Below, in pieces: positions 33,366 to 41,251 of a DNA stretch of 64,000 nt. A model generated the notes under the pieces. The model was not told the DNA's origin. It made no database searches and worked only from the letters and a program-made list of their open reading frames with translations. The position numbers and the translations under genes are program-made. Position 1 is the stretch's first letter. Each line of letters begins with the position of its first letter. The DNA comes from Thermoplasmata archaeon (GTDB taxonomy: Archaea; Thermoplasmatota; Thermoplasmata; Thermoplasmatales; Thermoplasmataceae): contig JAJZZX010000003.1 of the NCBI GenBank assembly GCA_021797355.1, forward strand, positions 124,001 through 188,000. The letters run 5' to 3'.

Positions 33366-33646
33366 ATGTCAGGAGAGTTATACTGGACGTTGACAAGGCC
33401 CTTAACAGGCCTACGCTTCTTGAACTTGCCACAGCCATAGAGAAAGTTCCGGGTGTTGAAGCTGTGAACGTCAGTGTTACAGAAATGGACATGGAAACCA
33501 TGGGAACAATTATCACTGTTGAAGGAAACGGGATCGATTATTCAGAGCTGATAAACGCAATAGAGGAAACAGGCTCTGTTATCCATTCGGTCGATGAGAT
33601 TGCCGTAGGGAAAAGAATCATAGAGAGCATCAGAAGAGATGAATAA
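33362..33646 (+). CDS. DUF211 family protein
   Basis: A 94-residue protein matching the archaeal DUF211 family (ferredoxin-like fold): RRVILDVDKALNRPTLLELA, then VPGVEAVNVSVTEMDMET, GIDYSELINAIEETGSVIHS and the terminal DEIAVGKRI. DUF211 proteins are oligomeric and of unknown function, possibly ligand- or metal-responsive. The start is a TTG at 33362, since no ATG precedes the conserved strand. It overlaps the CxxC micro-protein and the VIT-like gene (eight bases). Confidence 0.85.
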   Translation: MNVRRVILDVDKALNRPTLLELATAIEKVPGVEAVNVSVTEMDMETMGTIITVEGNGIDYSELINAIEETGSVIHSVDEIAVGKRIIESIRRDE

Positions 33647-34166
33647 GAGTGTCCTGACATTTCCGCTTACCTTGGGTCTCTCAGATGGCATAATTACAAC
33701 GCTAATGCTAATATCCCATACCATACTTCATGGCAACCTGATAAGTGCGGGGCTCGCCCTCAGGGTTGCCTTTGGCTCTGCCTTCGTAGGCGGTTTCAGT
33801 TTCTTTATAGCTGAATATTCCAGGCTCAGGGGCGAGATATCAAGAACCTCAAAGCAGCTTATGCTCAGATCGCCAGCATACCTTATAAGGAGTAGGATCG
33901 GCCGTGATATTCTCGTAGAGTCTGTCACTGGAACTGGGGCATCGGTGCTGAGCGGCTTTATAGGCTCTTTGCTTCCGCTTGCCATAGCCGTTGCCTTCCC
34001 GAGGACAGGGGCCTACGCAGTATATACAGCTGATGGAGTTTTGGCATTCCTCGGGGCGGGGATCGCAAAATCAGTCAGCGGCAATTATGTCTTCTGGATA
34101 ATGACGATGTTCATTCTGGGAGTTTCTGTAAGCTTGATGGGCGATTTCCTGAACCTTGTTGGCTGA
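33639..34166 (+). CDS. VIT1/CCC1-like membrane protein
   Basis: A 175-residue protein with about five hydrophobic helices. The first contains LGLSDGIITTLML, resembling the helix-1 GLSDG(L/I) signature of VIT1/CCC1 iron and manganese transporters. The cytosolic metal-binding domain of full VIT proteins is short or absent: only a charged loop (SRLRGEISRTSKQ) is seen. It overlaps DUF211 by eight bases. A divalent-metal transport role is inferred from the helix-1 motif alone. Confidence 0.6.
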   Translation: MNKSVLTFPLTLGLSDGIITTLMLISHTILHGNLISAGLALRVAFGSAFVGGFSFFIAEYSRLRGEISRTSKQLMLRSPAYLIRSRIGRDILVESVTGTGASVLSGFIGSLLPLAIAVAFPRTGAYAVYTADGVLAFLGAGIAKSVSGNYVFWIMTMFILGVSVSLMGDFLNLVG

Positions 34167-34186
34167 CCGGATAATTTGGCGAAAAC

Positions 34187-35230
34187 TCATGCACTGATCC
34201 GACTCTGGACAGCAGAAACAAATCTCCCCATCTTAATTGGAATTTTTTCTCCGCAAACCGGACACCGGCTTTCGTCCGTGATCCTAACGGATATGGTGTG
34301 CATCATGTCCCGTTCAACTAGCAGAGAACCACACGAGGGGCAATATGTGTTCTGCTCCCTGATCCCGGGAACGTTCCCTATGTATACATATTTCATGCCC
34401 ATATTGTGGGCAATCTGGTAATGATGCTTCAGCAGATCAAGGGGAGTGGCTGGCTCAGACATCTTGTAATCAGGATGGTACCGAAGAAAGCTTATTGGCA
34501 GCTCATCGCCAGCTATTTTCAGAAGCCTTTCAATCATGGAGATAAGTGGAGCATCTCCCGAAACCAGCCCCGGGATGACAAGGTCGGTAATTTCCAGGTG
34601 CACTCCTCTTCTGTACAAGCGTTCAACTGTATCAAATATATGTGATGGATAAGGCACAGACATATACCTGCGATAAAAATCCACGGAGGCGTCACCCTTG
34701 AAATCAACGGTGGCAAAGTCAAGGAAATCAGCTATAAGGTCAACCGCTTCAGGGGTTTCGTAGCCATTTGTCACAAAGATGTTGAAGAGCCCCTTCTTGT
34801 GTGCAATTAAGCCCACATCCCTTGAAAACTCAGCGAAGATTGTTGGTTCATTGTATGTGAACGCTATTCCTGTGCAGTGGAGCCGGACGGCATCTTCAAC
34901 TATCTCCTCCGGGGTCATCCCAACTCCCGTAACAGAGCGCCTCTGGCTCATCTCGAAATTCTGGCAGAACATGCAGGCGAAATTGCATCCTGCTGTCCCC
35001 AACGAGTAAATCCTGGAACCAGGGTAAGCATGCAGGACAGGCTTCTTCTCTATTGGATCCACGTTAATTGCGAATGGCAGGGAATGAACCTCCAGGTCAA
35101 GCTTGCCGCCCATATTGGTTCTGACCCCACAGAAACCAGTCTGCCCCGCTCTGAGGCGGCAGTACCTTCTGCATGCTGTACATGTCAGAGTACCATCACG
35201 GTTATCCCTGTAAAGAAGAGCTGTGGCCAT
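34187..35230 (-). CDS. amrS: AmmeMemoRadiSam system radical SAM enzyme
   Basis: A 347-residue radical SAM protein. The 4Fe-4S cluster motif is C82, C86, C89 (GCNFACMFCQNFEMS), preceded by N-terminal cysteines (C17, C20, C24, C34) and followed by a C-terminal zinc-knuckle-like region (CPSCGS and CPVCGEK). This architecture is characteristic of AmrS. The start overlaps the AmrB stop by one base. With AmrB and AmrA it forms the complete AmmeMemoRadiSam set, whose reaction is unknown. Radical SAM chemistry on an RNA or protein substrate is an open possibility. Confidence 0.92.
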   Translation of the reverse strand: MATALLYRDNRDGTLTCTACRRYCRLRAGQTGFCGVRTNMGGKLDLEVHSLPFAINVDPIEKKPVLHAYPGSRIYSLGTAGCNFACMFCQNFEMSQRRSVTGVGMTPEEIVEDAVRLHCTGIAFTYNEPTIFAEFSRDVGLIAHKKGLFNIFVTNGYETPEAVDLIADFLDFATVDFKGDASVDFYRRYMSVPYPSHIFDTVERLYRRGVHLEITDLVIPGLVSGDAPLISMIERLLKIAGDELPISFLRYHPDYKMSEPATPLDLLKHHYQIAHNMGMKYVYIGNVPGIREQNTYCPSCGSLLVERDMMHTISVRITDESRCPVCGEKIPIKMGRFVSAVQSRISA

Positions 35231-36066
35231 TATTCTTCCCCACCGGTATACGCAACCAGAGAAGCATATCCAACAACGCTGCCTGGATCCCCGGACGCTT
35301 CAAATGATGTAGAATAATGCAGGAGCCGCATCCTTCCATTGAGTTGCCTGGTTATCTCCATCAGAACTGCAATGGGCCCATAACCGCATGCCGTGATCAT
35401 CTTATCCATGAGCGTCCTGTAGAACCTTTTTGTATCCAGAGAAACAACAGCATCTAGAACCGAATGATCCTTTCTGTTGGCCACCTCCAGGGGCTCGTAG
35501 TGCGTAAGGTCAGACGATGCAATGATTACCGGCATGTCATGAGAACTAAGTATTGATTGGGCTAATGATCTAGCTGTATCAGCCCCCTGATCCCCCATTA
35601 CTATCGGCGCAAATTCAAGCCTATTCCCGTAGATGTACTGCAGGAAGGGAATCTGTACCTCTACAGAATGCTCCTTCGAGTGTGCCATTTCATTAAATGC
35701 CGCCCTAACGTGAGCTGCACTGCCGATGTTACCATATAGAGAACGGTCAACCCTCACCCTTCCAAGTGGAGTAATCCATTCCTCCCCTGGGTAAAGGGAG
35801 ACCTCAGGAGGGTAAGAAGAATGGTTGGGGCCGATCACCATAAACTTGCCTGCATTAATATTCCTTAGTGTTGAATAGAAATAAGCAGCAGTCTGCCCAG
35901 AGTATATGTATCCTGCATGGGGCACAATGCCACCGATGATTACTGCTCCCGGAGGAACATGTGCTCCCTGCACCCTGGAAAGGAATCCGGATATCATATC
36001 CGTGATTTCCGCTGGGCTAGAGGGATAAAAAGTACCGCTCACAGCTGGTGGCCTGGCAATTCCCAT
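35230..36066 (-). CDS. amrB: AmmeMemoRadiSam system protein B (MEMO1 family)
   Basis: A 278-residue Memo-family protein with a class III dioxygenase-like fold. The metal-binding residues of human MEMO1 (H49, H81, H192, C244) are matched by H50 (VPHAGYIYSG), H82 (GPNHSSYP), H189 (SSDLTHYE) and C227 (TACGYGPIA). It should therefore bind iron or copper. It is co-transcribed with AmrS and divergent from AmrA. The start codon lies inside one copy of a 13-base repeat shared with the AmrA start. Confidence 0.93.
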   Translation of the reverse strand: MGIARPPAVSGTFYPSSPAEITDMISGFLSRVQGAHVPPGAVIIGGIVPHAGYIYSGQTAAYFYSTLRNINAGKFMVIGPNHSSYPPEVSLYPGEEWITPLGRVRVDRSLYGNIGSAAHVRAAFNEMAHSKEHSVEVQIPFLQYIYGNRLEFAPIVMGDQGADTARSLAQSILSSHDMPVIIASSDLTHYEPLEVANRKDHSVLDAVVSLDTKRFYRTLMDKMITACGYGPIAVLMEITRQLNGRMRLLHYSTSFEASGDPGSVVGYASLVAYTGGEE

Positions 36067-36151
36067 GCATAATCATTTAAATCGAGAACATAAGAGTTGC
36101 CATTGGCTCTAAAGTAAAAAGTAGAATAACCCTTTCGACATGCATAATCAT
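36064..36151. promoter_or_regulatory. 13-bp direct repeat at both starts of divergent amrB/amrA
   Basis: CATGCATAATCAT occurs at 36064-36076, overlapping the amrB start codon on the minus strand, and at 36139-36151, overlapping the amrA start codon. The copies are exactly 75 bases apart and in the same orientation. The rest of the gap is A+T-rich and includes TTTAAAT next to the first copy. Shared regulation of the divergent genes is the simplest reading. Confidence 0.45.
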
Positions 36152-36725
36152 GAAGATTCAGGAAGATGTGTCAGCGGAGACTTTGCAGGAGCTTGCTGGA
36201 CTCGACGGAATTAAGCTCAAGGACATTGCAGCAACTGCCATAAGATCACATCTTTCAGGAATGAAGTACAGGCCCACAATTGATGATCCGGCACTTAGGA
36301 GAAAAGCCGGCGTTTTTGTTACCATCAGGAATAATGGGGAGCTCAGAGGTTGCATAGGTTTCATCTATCCGTCAAATGAGCTCTGGGATGCTACCAGAAA
36401 GGCGGCTGTGCTGGCGGCAACTGAAGATCCGAGGTTTCGGCCTGTTACTAAGGCGGAGATAGATTCTCTGGACATCGAGGTGACAGTCCTTGGCCCAATT
36501 GAGCCACTTAAGGCAAAGGATATTTCCGCAATAAAGCTCGGAGAGGAAGGTTTGATGGTTGTGAGCGCAGTTGGTTCTGGCCTGCTCCTGCCTCAGGTTG
36601 CCACTGAGAATAACTTCACAGCCATTGAATTCGTTGAGGCTACGTGCGAAAAGGCAGGCCTTTCCCGGGATGCCTGGCGCAACCAGTCAGTGTCTTTATA
36701 CAAGTTCAAGGCACTTATATTCTAG
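36150..36725 (+). CDS. amrA: AmmeMemoRadiSam system protein A (AMMECR1 domain)
   Basis: A 191-residue AMMECR1-domain protein. The invariant LRGCIG motif is at 65-70 (NNGELRGCIGFIYP), followed by AATEDPRFRPVTKAEIDSLD and IEVTVLGP. The domain is widespread and conserved to humans, but its biochemical role is unknown. The conserved LRGCIG lies in a cleft in the known archaeal structure. It is divergent from AmrB with 83 bases between the starts and may run on into the sugar genes downstream. Confidence 0.93.
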   Translation: MKIQEDVSAETLQELAGLDGIKLKDIAATAIRSHLSGMKYRPTIDDPALRRKAGVFVTIRNNGELRGCIGFIYPSNELWDATRKAAVLAATEDPRFRPVTKAEIDSLDIEVTVLGPIEPLKAKDISAIKLGEEGLMVVSAVGSGLLLPQVATENNFTAIEFVEATCEKAGLSRDAWRNQSVSLYKFKALIF

Positions 36726-36807
36726 CATCGCGCCAGATGACGGAATCTATCCCAACGGCAATGTGGCAAAGAATTGTTTATTATTATCCTGTTGTTATCC
36801 TGCCTGT

Positions 36808-37719
36808 ATGAAAAACAAAAAAGTTATTGTTACCGGCGGTGCAGGATTCATTGGAACAAACCTTGTTGAAAAACTGGTAAACGACAACGAGGTTCTTGTT
36901 ATCGATAATCTGCATACCGGATCAAACCAGAATCTAAAGGAATTTGAATCGGAGAATCTCAAGGTAGTCAATGACGATGCAAAATCAATAACAAAAATGG
37001 ACTTTGATGCTGATGTTGTATTTCACCTTGGTTTCTATTCAGCCTCACCAATGTACAGGAGTAATCCCATGCTGGTCTCCGAGGTTGTGGCCGGCATGAC
37101 TGCGGTACTTGAGTACGCCAGGGAGAGGCAGGCTCCTGTGGTCTTCTCCTCAACATCATCGATCTACAATGGGGTAAAGCCACCTCACAGGGAGGACATA
37201 ATCCCAGAGGTCACGGATCTCTACACTGAGGGAAGGATAGCCTCGGAAAGGCTTGGCCTTCTCTACCAGAAGCTGCATGGAGTAAACGTTGCCGCCATGA
37301 GGTTCTTCTCCGTTTATGGATACCATGAAAAGGCAAAGGATGGCTATGCAAATCTTGCAACCCAGTTCCTCTGGGCAATGAAAAGGGATGAGGCGCCTGT
37401 CATATATGGTGATGGCGAGCAGAGAAGGGATTTTATTTTTGCTGGAGACGTTGCTGACGCGCTGATCAAGGCATCCGATGTAAAGGGCTTCGAGATCTTT
37501 AACGTAGGGTACGGGAAAAATTACAGCCTGAACGAGCTCGTTGAAAAACTCAACAGGATGCTTGGAAAGGATATCAAGCCAAAATATATCCCAATGCCTG
37601 TTAAGAACTACGTCATGGAAACGCTGGCTGATACAACCAAAATGCGGACAAAGCTGGGGTTCACCCCGAAGGTCAGCTTGGACGAGGGACTACAACTGAT
37701 TAACAAATACTACCGGTGA
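36808..37719 (+). CDS. NAD-dependent epimerase/dehydratase (GalE-like SDR)
   Basis: A 303-residue extended SDR. The NAD loop is TGGAGFIG (9-16) and the serine region SSTSSIY (114-120). The catalytic YxxxK is read as Y139-TEG-R143, so the usual lysine is an arginine. The C-terminal RDFIFAGDVADAL and NVGYGKNYSLNELV are typical of nucleotide-sugar epimerases. A frame extending upstream to 36571 overlaps amrA; the ATG at 36808 gives the exact family N-terminus. It lies eight bases before the GHMP kinase, so both probably make a nucleotide sugar for surface glycans. Confidence 0.85.
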   Translation: MKNKKVIVTGGAGFIGTNLVEKLVNDNEVLVIDNLHTGSNQNLKEFESENLKVVNDDAKSITKMDFDADVVFHLGFYSASPMYRSNPMLVSEVVAGMTAVLEYARERQAPVVFSSTSSIYNGVKPPHREDIIPEVTDLYTEGRIASERLGLLYQKLHGVNVAAMRFFSVYGYHEKAKDGYANLATQFLWAMKRDEAPVIYGDGEQRRDFIFAGDVADALIKASDVKGFEIFNVGYGKNYSLNELVEKLNRMLGKDIKPKYIPMPVKNYVMETLADTTKMRTKLGFTPKVSLDEGLQLINKYYR

Positions 37720-37727
37720 TCTTCTGA

Positions 37728-38750
37728 ATGTTGCAGGATGAAAGTAGCCTGGCGGCACATGTTAGAAGAAGAATGATCATGTCAAGGACACCTCTCAGAA
37801 TAACATTTGTGGGTGGGGGTACTGACATACCATCATTCTATCGGGATCATGGGCCTGGTGCCGTAATTTCTGCATCAATAAACAAATATATTTACGTAAT
37901 TGTCAACAAGAAGTTTGATTCCAAGATAAGAGTGAGCTATTCAGTCACCGAGATTGTAGATCATGTGGATCAGATCAGGCATCCTACGGTGAGGGAAGCC
38001 CTGAAATTCCTTGGCATAACAGGGGGGATAGAGATTGTTAGCATATCGGATATCCCTTCAAGGGGAACTGGCCTCGGGTCTAGCAGCACCTTTATAGTTG
38101 GATTGCTGAATGCACTTCATGCCTATCTTGGAGAACACGCGTCTCCAAAACAGCTCGCGGAAGAAGCCGTAAAGATTGAAAGGGAAATTCTCCAGGAACC
38201 CGGGGGAAAACAGGACCAGTACATGGCGGCTTATGGGGGAATCCAGATGATGGAGTTTTTCCCAGATGAGCGTGTCGAGGTCCGTCCCGTAATTATGAGC
38301 GAGAGATCAAGGGACCGGCTTCAGAATTCCCTGCTTCTCTTCTACACCGGCCGTGAAAGAAGTTCCACGGAGATACACAAGAACCAGGCACAGGCGGTAG
38401 TTGATAAGGTCAACAGTTACAGGATAATGAAAGACCTTGCTTACAGAACTTTTGATGCATTATCGTCCGACAGGGTTGAAGACGTGGGAAGAATGATGCA
38501 CGAGAACTGGCTGCAGAAAAAATCCCTGGCGGCTGGCATATCCGATTCATGGATTGACGCCCTTTATGATAAGGCAATTTCGGCAGGCGCCATTGGGGGA
38601 AAGATGATAGGGGCCGGCGGAGGAGGCTTTCTCCTCGTATTTGCGGAACCCTCTGCCCACGAGAGAATCGCATCCAGCTTGTCTGAACTCAGGCGGGAAG
38701 ACTTCAGGATTGAATATCAGGGAAGCCGCATAGTTTTTGTAGGGGACTGA
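37728..38750 (+). CDS. GHMP sugar kinase (HddA-like)
   Basis: A 340-residue kinase of the galacto-/homoserine/mevalonate kinase superfamily, close to D-glycero-D-manno-heptose 7-phosphate kinase-like proteins. Motifs are TPLRITFVGGGTD (21-33), the ATP loop GTGLGSSS (113-120), GGKQDQYMAAYGG and the C-terminal KMIGAGGGGFLL. It should phosphorylate a heptose or hexose as part of nucleotide-sugar synthesis. It follows the epimerase by eight bases. The ATG at 37728 adds about 18 residues before the conserved core; ATGs at codons 16 and 18 are alternatives. Confidence 0.85.
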   Translation: MLQDESSLAAHVRRRMIMSRTPLRITFVGGGTDIPSFYRDHGPGAVISASINKYIYVIVNKKFDSKIRVSYSVTEIVDHVDQIRHPTVREALKFLGITGGIEIVSISDIPSRGTGLGSSSTFIVGLLNALHAYLGEHASPKQLAEEAVKIEREILQEPGGKQDQYMAAYGGIQMMEFFPDERVEVRPVIMSERSRDRLQNSLLLFYTGRERSSTEIHKNQAQAVVDKVNSYRIMKDLAYRTFDALSSDRVEDVGRMMHENWLQKKSLAAGISDSWIDALYDKAISAGAIGGKMIGAGGGGFLLVFAEPSAHERIASSLSELRREDFRIEYQGSRIVFVGD

Positions 38751-38823
38751 TTCCAAGACAAGCTATCTTTCTTACTCGCAAATGAGTTTCGCAGTGCAAT
38801 GTATTTAATCTGTACTTCCATAT

Positions 38824-39387
38824 ATGGACATGGACTGGCACAACCATAGCTATGAGCACATGCACAGAAGGCGATCTGGATTCATGGACACTGGCAGAAT
38901 TATTTCAGCTCTCAATCCATCCCCGGAGGATATTGTCATTGATGTTGGAAGCGGAGACGGCATTTTCTCCATAGAGCTTTCTCAGATGGTAAAGGAGGTC
39001 TATGCAGTTGACGTCAGCAATGAAGCCCATAAGATCATGGAAAGGAGGATAAGGGAAGCCAATGTTAGAAATGTGCATCCTCTCCAGGCCGATGTTTGTG
39101 AGGGCATACCAGTCAAGGGGTTCAATGCCGTGCTCCTAGTCACAAGTTTCCATGATTTTCCCTGCAGGGAAGAGCTCCTTGATGAGTTCAGAAGAAATTC
39201 TACAGGAGAACTCAAGGTGGCAATAGCTGAATTCAAGAAAGAGGAAACTTCCATGGGACCACCCATGGAGATAAGAATTGCAAGGGATGAACTTGACAGG
39301 CTATTCAGTAAGCACGGGTTTGTTTCCAGATATTACGACGAGATGGGGCCGCTTTACATCAACAGGTATGAATTGGTTCCCGCCTGA
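38824..39387 (+). CDS. class I SAM-dependent methyltransferase
   Basis: A 187-residue methyltransferase. SAM motif I is DVGSGDGIF (40-48), motif II is YAVDVSNEAHKI and motif IV is AVLLVTSFHDFP. It resembles small UbiE/arsenite-type enzymes without accessory domains. The N-terminus HNHSYEHMHRRR is histidine-rich, which is unusual. The substrate is unknown. TATTTAAT about 20 bases before the ATG looks like its promoter, so it is probably separate from the sugar genes. Confidence 0.8.
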   Translation: MDMDWHNHSYEHMHRRRSGFMDTGRIISALNPSPEDIVIDVGSGDGIFSIELSQMVKEVYAVDVSNEAHKIMERRIREANVRNVHPLQADVCEGIPVKGFNAVLLVTSFHDFPCREELLDEFRRNSTGELKVAIAEFKKEETSMGPPMEIRIARDELDRLFSKHGFVSRYYDEMGPLYINRYELVPA

Positions 39388-39425
39388 TTCCCTGGAAAGT
39401 TCAGCAATCCCCTGTGGCGAAAAAA

Positions 39426-39785
39426 TCAGAAATACCACACTGTTACGCTGCTCGCATCTATATAACGGAAATTCAGCAGAAAGCCAGTAGCTCCATGGAC
39501 TGTTCCATGCACAAGTACATGTGATCCCAGTGAGGGGATGGTTCCATTCCACATTACTGCCACAGAATGGTTTCCCTGACGGAGCTCAAAGAGGCTTATG
39601 GACCCAGCAGCAAATCGTGACGTCACATTGCCATAAACATAGACAGTGGTGCCTGGGGTCAGCTTTCCAATGCTAGTTGTAGCTGCATAAGGTATTATTC
39701 CGTAGACCAGAATTGCAACCACTGCCACAGCAACTATGATAACCAGTATCCTGTTTCCGTGGCGACTCTCCGACATGAGGCTCAA
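39426..39785 (-). CDS. membrane-anchored OB-fold protein (CcmE-like shape)
   Basis: A 119-residue protein with one N-terminal membrane helix (about 13-35) and an extracellular beta domain (45-119). The pattern TTVYVYGNVTSRF, LFELRQGNHSVAVMW and SHVLVHGTVHG matches OB-fold proteins such as CcmE or NirD-like archaeal domains. The heme-binding His of CcmE is not evident, so a cytochrome maturation role is unproven. It is convergent with the methyltransferase gene. Confidence 0.55.
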   Translation of the reverse strand: MSLMSESRHGNRILVIIVAVAVVAILVYGIIPYAATTSIGKLTPGTTVYVYGNVTSRFAAGSISLFELRQGNHSVAVMWNGTIPSLGSHVLVHGTVHGATGFLLNFRYIDASSVTVWYF

Positions 39786-39871
39786 TATCCAGGCTCAATT
39801 AAAATATTTGCAATGGCAAAAGAGACCAGATAATCACGTGATGCCACTAAAAAGCATTGTGCTGCTTCGTG

Positions 39872-40276
39872 TCACAAGGTCGAGATCATCTGGATAAGCT
39901 CTTCCTCATATTTTCTCGCAACAGAAGGATCATCGCCAAGGTAATCTTCTGCCATTGCAGAAACCCTTGCAAGCAAAACCCTGGAACTCTTGCCCTTCTG
40001 GATTATTGTGATTTTGCATGGAAGGAATAGCCCATAATTCTCATTCCTGCCAATCATTTCCCTTGCTGCACCAGGCTTGCAAACCTCCATTATGTAGTAC
40101 GGTTCCATCTCAGTGCCGAAATTTTTTTTCAGTATCTCCTTCATGTCGACATAGGATAGAAGAACAAAGCCGATGCCCCTCAGGGATGATGATATCTTTG
40201 CAAAGCAGCTATCTCCGTCAAGCTGGGTAATCCTTTCAAAGAAGAATTTTGGCATTCTTACGCATGAATTCATCAA
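39872..40276 (-). CDS. DUF302 domain protein
   Basis: A 134-residue protein of the DUF302 family. Visible features are FAKISSSLRGIGFVLLSYVD (25-44), YYIMEVCKPGAAREMIG and the signature LFLPCKITII. The conserved cysteines of the CxP and PC motifs are both present. DUF302 proteins are small, dimeric and of unknown function, often near redox or metal genes. No operon partner is obvious. Confidence 0.8.
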   Translation of the reverse strand: MMNSCVRMPKFFFERITQLDGDSCFAKISSSLRGIGFVLLSYVDMKEILKKNFGTEMEPYYIMEVCKPGAAREMIGRNENYGLFLPCKITIIQKGKSSRVLLARVSAMAEDYLGDDPSVARKYEEELIQMISTL

Positions 40277-40562
40277 TTAAGTAATTTGCACTTCGATCCC
40301 TTGGAATTCATGACTTCATTTACCATTCATCTACATCCTGGTTTTTGGAGAATTGACTGCGCCAATATCACCGATGACTTCCGTTAGCAGATTGGCGTTC
40401 CACGATTAACCCGCATCGGAAATGCACATTCAAACTGGATCATCGCATCAATGAGGAAAGCAGAAAGCTTTTCCAGGGACAGCCACCATTCAGGGGAATT
40501 GGAAGTAAGTCCCAGATGCTGCAGCAGGATGCCTCTTCAGGCATGTACACTGAAAATAAGGC

Positions 40563-40901
40563 TTACCTTTTGGCAAATGCTTCCACAGCATCTTTCACTA
40601 GCTTGACATGCATAAGAGCTGGCGCACCACCCATAAGCACTGCAACGAATGAAGCTTCCATGATCTCGTTTCTTGTTGCCCCTGCGTCGAGTGCCATCTT
40701 CGTATGATAAGTTATGCACCACTCACAGGTGCTCGTAAGAGATGTGGCAATGGCGATGAGCTCCTTGGTCTTGACATCAAGTGCACCAGAGGAAAGAACC
40801 TGTTTGTTGAACGACATGAATCCGGCCTGGAGTTCCGGAACAATTTCTCCTGCATAGCCAAGTGTTTCATTTACATCCTTCATTAAATCTCTTGCCGTCA
40901 T
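40563..40901 (-). CDS. AhpD-like carboxymuconolactone decarboxylase family protein
   Basis: A 112-residue protein. The AhpD catalytic pattern E-x11-C-x2-C-x3-H is complete: E47, C59, C62 and H66 in TSTCEWCITYHTKMA. This supports thiol peroxidase or disulfide-reductase activity rather than true decarboxylation. The start is set at the ATG at 40901, which gives the normal family length; a longer frame to 40997 adds an unconserved 32-residue N-terminus. It stands alone, with an A+T-rich gap to the permease gene. Confidence 0.85.
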   Translation of the reverse strand: MTARDLMKDVNETLGYAGEIVPELQAGFMSFNKQVLSSGALDVKTKELIAIATSLTSTCEWCITYHTKMALDAGATRNEIMEASFVAVLMGGAPALMHVKLVKDAVEAFAKR

Positions 40902-41251
40902 GTTTAGTCCTTCTCCACAATTGAAAGTAACACTTATGATTTTCCATAGGTGCAATCTCGGATATCTTGCAAATTTACAATCATATTCTTGTTGCATTAA
41001 GAGTTATTTATCTTACCATTGTTGACATGAGAATGGCATCGATGTAGCTACTCTATATACATACATGTCATGAAGGATCCTAATCAAATTTATACATGTC
41101 TAAAAATAGGCTCTTATAGCCATGAATTATATGCATCATCTGGTAAGCGTTATACTCATCATGGTATAATTAGCTAATGGTGCGACATTCATTTAAATAT
41201 TTTACTGCATATATTAGTAACATTTAATAAGGTTGGCGGATAAAGAGTATC

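Noticed and set aside
36571-36807. Upstream start for the epimerase giving 382 residues
   Set aside because: The extra part overlaps amrA in another frame; the SDR N-terminus begins exactly at the ATG at 36808.
40358-40397. CGCCAAT...ATTGGCG inverted repeat between DUF302 and AhpD-like genes
   Set aside because: Seven base pairs with a long loop and no associated promoter or terminator features; too weak to call.
40490-40501. Possible second copy of the 30371 inverted-repeat arm (CCATTCAGGGGA)
   Set aside because: It has one extra base, no matching partner arm and no hairpins nearby, so it is probably chance.
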